A stretch of DNA of 64,000 nucleotides from Streptomyces sp. 840.1 (GTDB lineage Bacteria; Actinomycetota; Actinomycetes; Streptomycetales; Streptomycetaceae). Below are positions 1 through 8,772 of the stretch, one piece after another. The notes beneath the pieces were generated by a model. The model ran no database searches, had not been told where the DNA came from, and saw nothing but the letters and a program-made list of their open reading frames with translations. The stretch lies in the NCBI RefSeq assembly GCF_003751445.1, contig NZ_RJUU01000001.1, positions 1,989,001 through 2,053,000 on the forward strand. Reading direction: 5' to 3'. Both the position numbers and the translations under genes were made by a program. The first letter of the stretch is position 1, and the number at the start of each line of letters is the position of its first letter.

Positions 1-1
1 G

Positions 2-394
2 GCCGGTACCGTCTTCCTCGGACTCGGCGCACCCGAACGCCCCGAGCTGCTCCTGCTGGGGCTGGTGATGGGCCTGGTGCTGCTGACGGCACTGGCGGCG
101 GCCACCGCGGTGATCACCCGTACCGTCCAGACCGCCCAGCTGACGACCCTCCCGCTGTTCTTCGCCTCCATGGCGGGCTCCGGGCTCTTCGTGCCCCTGG
201 AGGTGCTTCCGGACCGGCTCGCGTCGGTGTGCGAGCTCCTGCCGCTGACCGGCGTGATGACGCTCGTACGGGCCGGCTGGCTGGGCACCACCGAGGGCAC
301 GGACCTGCTGGGCGCCGCGCTGACCGGGTTGGTCTGGACCGTGGTCGCGGTGTTTGCTGTCAGGCGATGGTTCCGCTGGGATCCGCGACGCTGA
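2..394 (+). CDS. ABC-2 type transporter permease, C-terminal part
   Basis: The window opens inside this gene, so only the last 130 codons are seen, in an open frame from base 2 to a TGA at 392-394. The visible part is very hydrophobic, with about three membrane segments, and carries a P-L-E-V-L-P-like loop followed by a last helix and a short basic tail. This is the usual C-terminal layout of ABC-2 type permeases, the membrane half of drug or lipid exporters. A histidine kinase and response regulator follow at once on the same strand, a common arrangement in which the pair regulates the transporter. The ATPase gene would lie upstream, outside the window. The family call rests on hydropathy and context only. 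Confidence 0.6.
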   Translation, partial: AGTVFLGLGAPERPELLLLGLVMGLVLLTALAAATAVITRTVQTAQLTTLPLFFASMAGSGLFVPLEVLPDRLASVCELLPLTGVMTLVRAGWLGTTEGTDLLGAALTGLVWTVVAVFAVRRWFRWDPRR

Positions 395-407
395 GGGGTG
401 TGGTGGC

Positions 408-1694
408 GTGCTGACGCGCGTACGTGGCTGGCGCCGCGGCTGGCAGGAACGCAGCAAGCTGGAGCGGATCGACCTGTACACCCGGCTGACCATGTCGGTG
501 ATCCCCTGGATCTTCACCCTGTCGTGGCAGCTGACCCCGTTCGCCTCGGGCATCCGCCACGCGCCGCTCCCGCTGGCGCTGGGACTGGCGCTGCTCCTGG
601 TCTGCGTGGCCCAGTGCGTGCTCAGCAACCGCAATGTGCGGCCTTCGTACGCCGTCTACAACGGCACGGCCGAGTTCCCCCGGCGGCGGTTGATCGCACC
701 GGCGGCCCTGCTGCTGGTCGGACAGGGCCTGCTGGCGGCGCTGGCCGCCGTGGACGGGGTCGACCCCCCGGGGCTGCTGATGATGGCGATGAACGTACCG
801 CTGGCGCTGGTGATGACGCAGGTGCTGCTGGTCCCGGTCCGTACGTTCCTCTTCCAGTCGCTCGGCCTCGTCGCACTGACCGTCGGCGCCCTCGCGGCGG
901 CCGGGGTGCGCGGCGGCCTGCTGGCCGGTGTGGTGCCGGCCACGCTCTTCGGCTGTCTGCTGGTGCTGATCTCCATCCGGCCCAGCGCCTGGAGCCTGAG
1001 CGTGATGTGGCAGGCGGAGGAGGCCCGCGACGTGCAGGCCAGGCTCGCGGTCGCCGAGGAGCGGCTGCGGTTCGGGCGGGACATGCACGACGTGCTGGGC
1101 CGCAACCTCGCCGTGATCGCGCTCAAGAGCGAACTGGCGATGGAACTGGCCCAGCGCGGCAGGCCCGAGGCGGTGGACCAGATGGTCGAGGTGCAGCGGA
1201 TCGCCCGCAGCTCCCAGCAGGAGGTGCGCGATGTCGTACGCGGTTACCGGGAGGCCGATCTGACCACGGAACTGGCCGGGGCGAAGGGCGTGCTGCGGGC
1301 GGCCGGCATCGAATGCGCGGTGGTGGGCGACAGCGGGGCCGAACTCCCCGCGCCCGTCCAGGCCGCCCTCGGCTGGGTGGTGCGTGAGGCGGCCACCAAC
1401 GTGCTGCGGCACGGCGACCCCCGGCGCTGCACGATCCGGCTCACCGCGTCGGCGCACGAGGTGGTGCTGGACGTGGAGAACGACGGCGCGCAGACGGCCA
1501 CCGCCACCGGGGACAGCGGTTCCGACGGGACCTGTTCCGGCGCGAGCGGATCCGGGCTGCCCGGACTGCGCGAACGGCTCGTCCAGCTCGACGGCTCACT
1601 GGACGCGGGACCGGCCGGCGACGGGCTCTTCCGGCTGACGGCGAGAATCCCGCGTACGGAATCCCGTACCGCCCTTCTGAAGGAGCGACGATGA
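408..1694 (+). CDS. DesK/NarL-type sensor histidine kinase
   Basis: This 428-residue protein senses an unknown signal through an N-terminal membrane domain of about five or six helices and phosphorylates the regulator encoded next. The HisKA_3 motif RDMHDVLGRNLAVIALKSEL lies near residues 224-243 with the phosphoacceptor His around 227. A Bergerat ATPase domain follows, with N box AATNVLRHGD near 328 and G box GLPGLRERL near 382. I place the start at the GTG at 408, where GAGGGGTG lies 7 bases upstream; an earlier in-frame codon at 354 would overlap the permease gene. The stop overlaps the regulator start as ATGA, so the two are translationally coupled. A serine/glycine-rich insert sits just before the G box. 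Confidence 0.9.
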   Translation: MLTRVRGWRRGWQERSKLERIDLYTRLTMSVIPWIFTLSWQLTPFASGIRHAPLPLALGLALLLVCVAQCVLSNRNVRPSYAVYNGTAEFPRRRLIAPAALLLVGQGLLAALAAVDGVDPPGLLMMAMNVPLALVMTQVLLVPVRTFLFQSLGLVALTVGALAAAGVRGGLLAGVVPATLFGCLLVLISIRPSAWSLSVMWQAEEARDVQARLAVAEERLRFGRDMHDVLGRNLAVIALKSELAMELAQRGRPEAVDQMVEVQRIARSSQQEVRDVVRGYREADLTTELAGAKGVLRAAGIECAVVGDSGAELPAPVQAALGWVVREAATNVLRHGDPRRCTIRLTASAHEVVLDVENDGAQTATATGDSGSDGTCSGASGSGLPGLRERLVQLDGSLDAGPAGDGLFRLTARIPRTESRTALLKERR

Positions 1695-2302
1695 CCGCGG
1701 TACGGGTGCTGCTCGCCGACGACGAGCACCTGATCCGGGGCGCGCTCGCCGCGCTGCTCGCCCTGGAGGACGACCTGGTGGTGGTCGCGGAGGCGGCGAC
1801 CGGGCCCGAGGCGCTGGCCATGGCCCGTGCGCACCGCCCCGACGTGGCGGTCCTGGACCTGGAGATGCCGGGCGCGGACGGTGTGAGCGTCGCCACATCG
1901 TTGCGGTCCGAACTTCCGGGCTGCCGCACCATGATCGTGACCAGTCACGGCCGGCCGGGGCACCTGAAACGGGCCCTCGCGGCGGGCGTGCGGGCGTTCG
2001 TCCCGAAGACCGTGAGCGCCCGCCAGCTGGCCGGGATCATCCGCACCGTGCACGCGGGCAACCGTTACGTGGACCCGGAGTTGGCGGCCGACGCGATCGC
2101 GGCCGGGGACTCGCCGCTGACCGTGCGCGAGGCCGAGGTGCTGGAACTGGCGGCGGACGGGGCGCCGGTCGCGGAGATCGCGGAGCGGGCCTCGCTGTCG
2201 CAGGGAACGGTACGGAACTACCTCTCGTCGGCCGCCTCGAAGCTCGGGGCCGAGAACCGTCACGCCGCGGTGCGTCTCGCACGGGAGCGGGGTTGGGTAT
2301 AG
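1691..2302 (+). CDS. LuxR/NarL-family response regulator (DesR-like)
   Basis: This 203-residue response regulator has a receiver domain at about residues 1-120 and a LuxR-type helix-turn-helix at about 140-203. The acidic pocket (ADDEH near residue 10), phosphoacceptor Asp in VAVLDLEMPG and the conserved Lys in FVPKTVS are all present. The output domain carries LTVREAEVLELAADG and the recognition-helix region SQGTVRNYLSSAASKLG. It is coupled by a 4-base overlap to the kinase upstream and probably controls the adjacent ABC transporter. Its stop codon lies inside the likely -10 box of the downstream tRNA-Gly gene. Confidence 0.92.
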   Translation: MTAVRVLLADDEHLIRGALAALLALEDDLVVVAEAATGPEALAMARAHRPDVAVLDLEMPGADGVSVATSLRSELPGCRTMIVTSHGRPGHLKRALAAGVRAFVPKTVSARQLAGIIRTVHAGNRYVDPELAADAIAAGDSPLTVREAEVLELAADGAPVAEIAERASLSQGTVRNYLSSAASKLGAENRHAAVRLARERGWV

Positions 2303-2303
2303 T
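2298..2303 (+). promoter_or_regulatory. Likely -10 box of tRNA-Gly
   Basis: TATAGT matches the vegetative -10 consensus and lies 21 bases before the mature tRNA 5' end, giving a leader of roughly 14 bases. It overlaps the TAG stop of the response regulator. No clear TTGACA-like -35 is visible 17 bases upstream. Confidence 0.45.
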
Positions 2304-2324
2304 GGTCTTCGCGCTCAGGCGCTT

Positions 2325-2397
2325 GCGGACGTAGCTCAGTTGGTAGAGCGCAACCTTGCCAAGGTTGAGGTCGCCAGTTCGAACCTGGTCGTCCGCT
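2325..2397 (+). tRNA. tRNA-Gly (anticodon GCC)
   Basis: A 73-base cloverleaf can be drawn by eye. The acceptor stem pairs GCGGACG with CGTCCGC and the discriminator base is T. The D arm is GCTC/GAGC. The anticodon stem CAACC/GGTTG encloses the loop TTGCCAA with anticodon GCC at 2358-2360. The T arm GCCAG-TTCGAAC-CTGGT is intact. CCA is not encoded. A strong hairpin terminator follows. Confidence 0.97.
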
Positions 2398-2406
2398 CGG
2401 TTCAGC

Positions 2407-2440
2407 AAGAAGCCCCCGGCCTTTCGGCCGGGGGCTTCTT
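2407..2440. terminator. Intrinsic terminator after tRNA-Gly, shared with convergent purC
   Basis: A 15-bp stem (AAGAAGCCCCCGGCC with its complement) closes a TTTC loop and ends in a short T-rich tail. It lies 9 bases after the tRNA and 18 bases from the purC stop on the other strand, so it probably works in both directions. Confidence 0.85.
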
Positions 2441-2457
2441 CGTGTGCCCCGGTGCGG

Positions 2458-3372
2458 CTACTTCCAGGACGTGCCGGTGAGGAGTTCGTACGCCTCCAGG
2501 TACTTGGCCCGGGTCGCGTCCACGATCTCCTGCGGCAGCGCCGGCGGCGGCTGCTCGCTCCTGCGGTCCCAGCCGGACGCCGGGGACGTCAGCCAGTCGC
2601 GCACGAACTGCTTGTCGTACGAGGGCTGGGCGTGACCCGGCTCCCAGGTGGCGGCCGGCCAGAAGCGCGAGGAGTCCGGGGTCAGCACCTCGTCCGCGAT
2701 GATCAGTTCCTCGCCGCCGTCGGCGGTGGGGGCGAAGCCGAACTCGAACTTCGTGTCCGCCAGGATGATGCCGCGCTCGCGCGCGATGTCACGGGCCCGG
2801 CCGTACACGTCCAGCGTCGTGCGGCGCAGCTGCGCCGCCGTCTCGGTGCCGACCTGGCGGGCCACTTCCTCGTAACTCACGTTCTCGTCGTGGTCGCCGA
2901 CGGCCGCCTTGGTGGCCGGCGTGAAGATCGGCCCCGGCAGCTCGGAGCCGTCGGTCAGGCCCTCGGGGAGACCGATGCCGCAGACGGTGCGCGAGGCGTT
3001 GTACTCGACCAGGCCGGAGCCGGTCAGATAGCCGCGCGCGACGCACTCGACCGGCACCATCCGCAGCGACCTGCAGATCGTGGTGCGGCCGGCCCAGTCG
3101 GCGGGGGCGCCGGCGGGCAGCTCGGTGGACAGCACGTGGTTCGGTACGAGATCGGCGAGCTGGTCGAACCACCACAGCGAGAGCTGCGTCAGCACGCGGC
3201 CCTTGTCCGGGATCTCGGTGGGCAGCACCCAGTCGTACGCGGACATCCGGTCGCTGGCGACCATGACGAGGTCACCGGCCTCGTTCCGGTACAGGTCGCG
3301 CACCTTGCCCGTGTGCAGGTGGGTGAGCCCCGGAACCTGCACGGGCTCGGGCTTTTCTACAAATCCGGACAC
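2458..3372 (-). CDS. purC: Phosphoribosylaminoimidazole-succinocarboxamide synthase
   Basis: SAICAR synthase joins CAIR and aspartate with ATP in step 8 of purine synthesis. The 304-residue protein begins SGFVEKPEPVQVPGLTHLHTGKVRDLY, where GKVRDLY is the family's N-terminal ATP-loop signature. It also contains VASDRMSAYDWVLPTEIPDKG, the VECVARGYLTGSG stretch and the LADTKFEFG motif. I chose the GTG at 3372 because GGAGG stands 6 bases before it; the open frame extends further upstream but without recognisable sequence. The purD gene lies about 4 kb away on the same strand with two unrelated genes between, so purines are not in one operon here. Confidence 0.95.
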   Translation of the reverse strand: MSGFVEKPEPVQVPGLTHLHTGKVRDLYRNEAGDLVMVASDRMSAYDWVLPTEIPDKGRVLTQLSLWWFDQLADLVPNHVLSTELPAGAPADWAGRTTICRSLRMVPVECVARGYLTGSGLVEYNASRTVCGIGLPEGLTDGSELPGPIFTPATKAAVGDHDENVSYEEVARQVGTETAAQLRRTTLDVYGRARDIARERGIILADTKFEFGFAPTADGGEELIIADEVLTPDSSRFWPAATWEPGHAQPSYDKQFVRDWLTSPASGWDRRSEQPPPALPQEIVDATRAKYLEAYELLTGTSWK

Positions 3373-3544
3373 GCTGCCTCCGCGTAGGTTGATCCAGGAG
3401 TCGTTCCGATTGTCCCGTATCCGGGTACGGACGGCCGCGCAGGGGTGCGGAAGGGGCGCGGGGGCGCTGAGGGGCGGCCAGGGGGCTTGCCCCGGGTCTT
3501 GGGCGCGCTTGGCCCCGGGTCTCGGGGGCGGCCGGCTCCGGGCC

Positions 3545-5008
3545 TCAGGCGCGCTTGCAGATGCGGTCGAGGAGGTTGGCGGTGGCCCGCTGGATGCGGG
3601 GATCCACATGTCCGGGGCGGTCCAGGGCCGGGGACCAGGCGAAGGTGCCGGAGGCGAAGACGAGCGCGCCGGACGGGGCCCGGTAGAGGGACGTCTCCTG
3701 GTGGCGCGTCACCCCGTCGCCGTCCTGGTACGGGGAGTGGGCGAGCAGGATGCGGTTGTCGTGCTCGGGAAGCGTGGTGCGCGGGAAGTAGCGGTCGGCC
3801 TCGCCCGCGACCAGGCCGTCGATCTCGTCGCCCTCGCCCGCACCGGTGGCGTCCCAGAGCCAGTGCTCCGCGTTCCGCACGACCAGCGGGTGGGGGTCCG
3901 GGACCCGGCCCGCGTACTGGATGCCGAGGAGCTGCTGCTCGGCGCGGTCGACCTCGCGCCAGAGGGCGGGCTTTCCCGGGCCGCGCCGCTTGCGGCAGGT
4001 GAGCAGCCGGTCGGGGACGCCGGAGGCCGACGGTGTGAGGCTGACCTGCCAGTACATGGTGTTCGCGGAGAGGAAGACCAGGGACGTGCCGTTGTCGCGG
4101 GCACGTTCGGTGGTGCGCCGCATGGGCACCGACCAGTACTCGTCGTGGCCGGGGAAGACCAGGCCCCGGTAGCGGGTCGGGTCGATCCGGCCGGCGTGCA
4201 GATCGCGGGTGTCGGCGTAGGCGATGTCGTAGCCGTAGCGCTCGGCCCAGCGGATGAAGTCGTAGGCGTGACCGACGTGCAGCGGGAGGCCCGCGCCCGC
4301 GTAGGGGCGGTCGAAGGAGACGGTGACCGCCGCGTCCTCCTCGCCCAGCAGCCGGCCCTGCTCGTCCCAGGCGTGGTAGAGGCTGGCGCCGGTGCGGCCG
4401 TCCTCCGGGTACAGGTTGTACGCCTGCCAGGTGATGTCCGGGAGGATCAGGAGCAGGTCGGCAGGCTGGTTGTCGCGGACCGTGAACGGGATGTGGGAGC
4501 GGTATCCGTCGACGGTCGTGAGCACGGCGACATAGGCGCCGATCGACCAGTAGGCGGGGATCTGGAGCCGCCAGGACTGCCACCAGTGGTGGCAGGACAC
4601 CGTGCGGTCGGCGGTGAGGGGCGCGGGCTGGACGATGCCGGAGAGCCGCGGACTCGTGGTGATCTTGGCCGCGCCGTCGCCCCCGTAGTGGCCGATGCGG
4701 TAGATGTCCACGGAGAACTGCTGGGGTGGGTCCACGGTGATGTGGAAGTCGATCGCCTCACCGGGGGCCGCGGCGCCGGTGGAGCTGAAGCCCTTGATCT
4801 GCCGGTGCACGTCGTCGGCGGTACGGGTGCCGCCGCCGGTCGAGCCTCGGGGCAGCGTCGGATCGGCGTACCAGGGCACCACTTGGCCGGTGTCGTCGAA
4901 GTAGTTCTCGCTGCCGCGCAGCCAGGGGAGCGGCCCCTGCCCGAAGGGGTCGGTGACCGCGTGCGCGAGGGCACCTGATTCCCAACGACGAATCTGCTCC
5001 GCCCCCAT
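3545..5008 (-). CDS. N,N-dimethylformamidase beta-subunit-like protein
   Basis: This 487-residue protein resembles the large-subunit C-terminal domain of N,N-dimethylformamidase, a family common in actinomycetes outside any formamide pathway. An N-terminal beta-rich part contains FSVDIYRIGHYGGDGA and is followed by a class I glutamine amidotransferase-like region with LLLILPDITWQAYNLY, FPGHDEYWS and LSANTMYWQV. The real substrate is unknown. The ATG at 5008 is favoured because GAGAGGGAAG precedes it; the frame stays open much further, with no conserved sequence. No signal peptide is evident. The 277 bases between it and the next gene contain nothing I recognise. Confidence 0.7.
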   Translation of the reverse strand: MGAEQIRRWESGALAHAVTDPFGQGPLPWLRGSENYFDDTGQVVPWYADPTLPRGSTGGGTRTADDVHRQIKGFSSTGAAAPGEAIDFHITVDPPQQFSVDIYRIGHYGGDGAAKITTSPRLSGIVQPAPLTADRTVSCHHWWQSWRLQIPAYWSIGAYVAVLTTVDGYRSHIPFTVRDNQPADLLLILPDITWQAYNLYPEDGRTGASLYHAWDEQGRLLGEEDAAVTVSFDRPYAGAGLPLHVGHAYDFIRWAERYGYDIAYADTRDLHAGRIDPTRYRGLVFPGHDEYWSVPMRRTTERARDNGTSLVFLSANTMYWQVSLTPSASGVPDRLLTCRKRRGPGKPALWREVDRAEQQLLGIQYAGRVPDPHPLVVRNAEHWLWDATGAGEGDEIDGLVAGEADRYFPRTTLPEHDNRILLAHSPYQDGDGVTRHQETSLYRAPSGALVFASGTFAWSPALDRPGHVDPRIQRATANLLDRICKRA

Positions 5009-5285
5009 AACGCGCTTCCCTCTCTCGGCCCCCGGAACAACATGTGATGCGCCGACTGTCAGCGCCGGTCCCCAGCACATCACATAACGCATCCACTCCG
5101 TCACCGTTCGTCGCGAATTAACGTTAACGGAACCTGATCTTCCGGGTATTGAACGCCGTAGACCAGCGATACGCCCCGATATCAGCCGAGTTGTGCACGC
5201 GAAGCTCCCGGAATCGGGCCGGAGAACCGCTCGAGGGCCATGGATCCCCCGGGCCCTTTCGGCCACACCCGGGTTCGGACCTGTT

Positions 5286-7151
5286 TCAGACGAGGCGCAC
5301 GGGTTTGTCGGTGCGCACGCCGACCGAGGCGAGCCAGGAACGCAGCGGGCCCGCGTCGCCGTCCTCGACGAGGCTGAGCACCGGAGTGCCGAGATCGGAC
5401 CGGCGCTCTCCGTCGACCAGCAGCGTGGGCCCGTCGAGCCAGTCGAGGCCGGGGGCCGCGCCCGCCGTGTCGACGGCGGCGCAGCAGACCATCGCCGCGA
5501 CGTGGTCCGCGAGCAGCTCGGTGCCCGTACGGGGCGGCTGGAGCGGGAACAGCGGGAGGGGGTCGGGCCCCCAGAAATCCAGCACGTCCCCGCCTGAGCC
5601 GCCGGAACCGTGGGAGCTGTGGGAGCCGGGGGCACCGCCGGTGTTGCCGGAGCCCTGGGCGTTGCCGGAACCGTTGGCCCCGCCGGAAGTGGTGGCCCCG
5701 CCGGATGGCGGCTGGGCGTTCTGGCCCTCTGCGTGCGCCCCGTCGTCGGCGCGGCTCCGCGCCTGTTCCTGGTCCCGGCTCTCGTCGCGGGCCACCGCGG
5801 CACTGATCCCCGCCGCGAGCTCCTCGCCGCTGTCGTTTGCCGCGGACAGATGCTCGACGACGCGGGCCAGGGTGGGCACCGCGGCACCCGCGGCATCGGA
5901 TGTGCCGGCGGAGGCCGCGGGCGGTACGCCCATGTCGTCCAGGACACGGTGCAGACGGGCCGCCTCGGTGCGCCACTTCCGGTCGACGACTTCTTCCGGG
6001 TACTGCTGCCAGTCCACCGGAGCCCAGCCGGGCCCCGGCTCCGCCGGACCGCCGTGGAACAGCCGTGCGGCCAGCAGGGAGGCCGCCTCGTCGGCCGCTC
6101 CCGGCTCCTCCAGGAGGTCACAGGCGGGCCGCTCTCCCAGCCGGGAGGTGAAACCGTCGGCCAGCCGGTCGCGGCGGGACAGCTCGGTGAGGGCGGAGAC
6201 GACTCCGGCGTCCAGCCGGGACGGCCAGCGCCCCATCCGCCAGGCGGGCAGCGCGACCCGGGTGAGCAGCCGGTCCCAGCCCGCGTACGCGAGCCCCACC
6301 TGCTCCTGGGCGACGATCCGCAGCCCGTAGTCCACCGACTGGGCGCGGGTGGACGCGGCTGCGGCCACGCCGCGCTCCATCTCGGCGGCGTGGGTGTGAC
6401 AGCTGCGCAGCAGCAGCCGGGCGATCCGGCCGATGAAGGCGTGCGGCAGCCGCAGTACCTTGCGCACCGGCCCCTGGGCGGGGACTGCCGCGTCGGCGAC
6501 GACCCCGTCGAGTCCCCGGACGAAGCGCCGGGCGGCGGCTATGTCGGGGTGGGCGGCGGGACCGGTGCCCGCGACGACCGGGGCGAGCACGGCGCGCAGC
6601 TCCGCGACCCGCATCCACCAGAGGAACGGCGAGCCGATCACCAGCACGGGCGCGGCCTGCACTCTGCGGCGTCCCGGACCGGCCCCCGGCCCGCCCGGAT
6701 CGCGGCGGGCGGCTTCCCTGGCCGCACGGTCGGCGGCCGGGTGGGTGCGGTCCTCCAGCCAGCTGTCGCAGTCGGGCGTCAGCGCTATGGCCGAGGGCGC
6801 GGGCACGCCGAGGCGCTCGGCGAGATCACGGACCAGCCGGTAGAGATCGGGGGCCGCCTTCTCGCTGAGCGGGACGGTCGGGCTGACCGCCGGCCTGGCC
6901 CGTACGACCGCGACGGCGACGGCGGCCGCGATCAGCAGGGCGAGGACGGCGCAGGCCGTCACGGCCCAGCTCACCGCCGCCCAGCCACCACCGTCGACGA
7001 ATCCGCGCGCACCTGCGGCGAACAGCACGACGGCGACGGCCGCGGGCAGCAACGCCACTGCCGTTGCCCTGCTGCGGATGCGCAGCAGGGCCAGCGCGCG
7101 GGCGCGCGCAGCCTGCGCACCCAACTCCTCACCTGTACCGGTAACGGACAC
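5286..7151 (-). CDS. Large membrane protein with an M48-peptidase-like layout but no HExxH
   Basis: This 621-residue protein begins at a GTG (7151). Two closely spaced membrane helices lie at about residues 28-50 and 58-84. The following stretch, LYRLVRDLAERLGVPAPSAIAL, resembles the segment before the catalytic site of M48 metallopeptidases. Where HExxH would be expected the protein reads LRAVLAPVVAGTG, so the zinc site is absent. A Ser/Gly/Asn-rich linker (about residues 475-510) with S-G-N-x repeats precedes a C-terminal domain of about 80 residues containing DVLDFWGPDPLPLFPL. I do not know the function. An inactive membrane protease-like scaffold is one reading, but the homology is by eye only. 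Confidence 0.55.
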   Translation of the reverse strand: MSVTGTGEELGAQAARARALALLRIRSRATAVALLPAAVAVVLFAAGARGFVDGGGWAAVSWAVTACAVLALLIAAAVAVAVVRARPAVSPTVPLSEKAAPDLYRLVRDLAERLGVPAPSAIALTPDCDSWLEDRTHPAADRAAREAARRDPGGPGAGPGRRRVQAAPVLVIGSPFLWWMRVAELRAVLAPVVAGTGPAAHPDIAAARRFVRGLDGVVADAAVPAQGPVRKVLRLPHAFIGRIARLLLRSCHTHAAEMERGVAAAASTRAQSVDYGLRIVAQEQVGLAYAGWDRLLTRVALPAWRMGRWPSRLDAGVVSALTELSRRDRLADGFTSRLGERPACDLLEEPGAADEAASLLAARLFHGGPAEPGPGWAPVDWQQYPEEVVDRKWRTEAARLHRVLDDMGVPPAASAGTSDAAGAAVPTLARVVEHLSAANDSGEELAAGISAAVARDESRDQEQARSRADDGAHAEGQNAQPPSGGATTSGGANGSGNAQGSGNTGGAPGSHSSHGSGGSGGDVLDFWGPDPLPLFPLQPPRTGTELLADHVAAMVCCAAVDTAGAAPGLDWLDGPTLLVDGERRSDLGTPVLSLVEDGDAGPLRSWLASVGVRTDKPVRLV

Positions 7152-7337
7152 GGCTGGATGTCACCCCCTCTGCCCTCGCGACGGTGTTGCTCACTCCCCC
7201 ACTGTGGCACCCGTCACTGACATCGCAATGCCGGTGGGCCAAGTGCCGGAAAGCTTGCGCCGCACCCTAGTTGGGGCTTCGGCGGGCGTCATCCGGATGG
7301 CTCAGCCGTCACTCGATGGAATGGCTTTGGGTAAAGC

Positions 7338-7378
7338 TGCTGACGCGCCGCCGCCCATGGGGCAACGGCGCGTCGGCA
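7338..7378 (-). terminator. Terminator downstream of purD
   Basis: A 13-bp GC-rich stem (7338-7350 with 7366-7378, one G-T pair) with a 15-base loop lies about 77 bases beyond the purD stop. It would end the dnaX-purD transcript before the membrane-protein gene. Confidence 0.55.
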
Positions 7379-7454
7379 GAGCTCGGACCTCGGCCGGAAC
7401 AGCAGGGTGCGGGCCGTCGCCCCCGCTGCGGCGGCTCCCCTCCCGGTGGGCGGA

Positions 7455-8705
7455 TCAGGCCTCGGCGGCCTTCTTCGCGATGTCCGTACGGAGCTGGGAG
7501 CCGTCGAGCCGGATCCGGGCCGCCGCCGCGTAGGCGCGTTCGCGGGCGCCCGCGAGGTCCTTGGCGGTCGCGGTCACGGAGAGCACCCGGCCGCCCGCGC
7601 TGACGACCGCGTCGCCGTCCTGCCGGGTCCCGGCGTGCAGGACGTACGCATGCGGGGCATCCTGTGCCGCGACCTCGTCGAGGCCCTCGATCGGGTCACC
7701 CGTTCGCGGGGTATCCGGGTAGTTGTGCGAGGCGATGACCACGGTGACCGCGGCGTCGTCGCGCCACTTCAGCGGCGGCAGCTCGTCCAGGGTGCCGTTG
7801 GCGGAACCCAGCAGGACACCGGCCAGCGGGGTCTTCAGACGGGCCAGGACCACCTGGGTCTCCGGGTCGCCGAAGCGCGCGTTGAACTCGATGACCCGTA
7901 CACCGCGCGAGGTGATCGCGAGACCCGCGTACAGCAGCCCGGAGAAGGGCGTACCGCGGCGGCGGAGCTCGTCGACGGTGGGCTGGAGGACGGTCTGCAT
8001 GACCTCGTCGACCAGCTTGGGGTCGGCCCACGGCAGCGGGGAGTACGCGCCCATGCCACCGGTGTTCGGGCCCTCGTCGTTGTCGAGAGCGCGCTTGAAG
8101 TCCTGGGCGGGCTGCAGGGGCAGCACGGTGGTGCCGTCGGTGATCGCGAAGAGGCTCACCTCGGGGCCGTCGAGGAACTCCTCGATGACCACGCGGTCGC
8201 AGGCCAGCGCGTGGGCGCGGGCGGCGTCGACGTCATCGGTGACGACGACACCCTTGCCGGCGGCGAGACCGTCGTCCTTGACGACGTACGGCGCACCGAA
8301 CGCGTCGAGGGCCGTCTCGATCTCGGCGGCCGTGGCGCAGACGTAGCTCCGGGCGGTCGGGACGCCCGCCCCGGCCATCACGTCCTTGGCGAACGCCTTG
8401 GAGCCCTCCAGCCGGGCCGCCTCGCCGGACGGGCCGAAGCAGGGGATGCCCGCGGCGCGCACGGCGTCCGCGACCCCGGCGACAAGCGGTGCCTCCGGGC
8501 CGACGACCACCAGCTCGGCACCCAGCTCGGTGGCGAGGCGCGCGACGGCAGCGCCGTCGAGGGCGTCGACCGGGTGCAGTTCGGCCACCTCCGCGATGCC
8601 GGCGTTGCCGGGGGCGCAGTACAGGGCGGTGACGTCGGGGTCGAGGGAAAGAGAGCGGCACAGGGCGTGTTCGCGGGCGCCGCCGCCGATGACGAGAACC
8701 TTCAC
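7455..8705 (-). CDS. purD: Phosphoribosylamine-glycine ligase
   Basis: GAR synthetase catalyses the second step of purine synthesis, ATP-dependent ligation of phosphoribosylamine and glycine. The 416-residue protein starts [15 protein letters not shown], the classic nucleotide-fold N terminus. It has the ATP-grasp features [13 protein letters not shown], the signature [11 protein letters not shown], and the [10 protein letters not shown] loop. I chose the GTG at 8705 because it matches the family start. On the coding strand TAGGCT lies 7 bases before this GTG, so a leaderless transcript is plausible, since no Shine-Dalgarno sequence is visible. It lies 67 bases downstream of dnaX on the same strand. 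Confidence 0.95.
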   Translation of the reverse strand: MKVLVIGGGAREHALCRSLSLDPDVTALYCAPGNAGIAEVAELHPVDALDGAAVARLATELGAELVVVGPEAPLVAGVADAVRAAGIPCFGPSGEAARLEGSKAFAKDVMAGAGVPTARSYVCATAAEIETALDAFGAPYVVKDDGLAAGKGVVVTDDVDAARAHALACDRVVIEEFLDGPEVSLFAITDGTTVLPLQPAQDFKRALDNDEGPNTGGMGAYSPLPWADPKLVDEVMQTVLQPTVDELRRRGTPFSGLLYAGLAITSRGVRVIEFNARFGDPETQVVLARLKTPLAGVLLGSANGTLDELPPLKWRDDAAVTVVIASHNYPDTPRTGDPIEGLDEVAAQDAPHAYVLHAGTRQDGDAVVSAGGRVLSVTATAKDLAGARERAYAAAARIRLDGSQLRTDIAKKAAEA

Positions 8706-8772
8706 GGGGTGGAGCCTAGCCGCCGGGGCAGTGCGCCCTTGACGGGCGTCCGTGGACACCGGGGCGCCCTGC

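Noticed and set aside
3357..4583. Further large frames opposite or overlapping the dimethylformamidase-like gene
   Set aside because: They lack motifs, are very Arg/Pro-rich and run antisense or out of frame to a well-supported gene.
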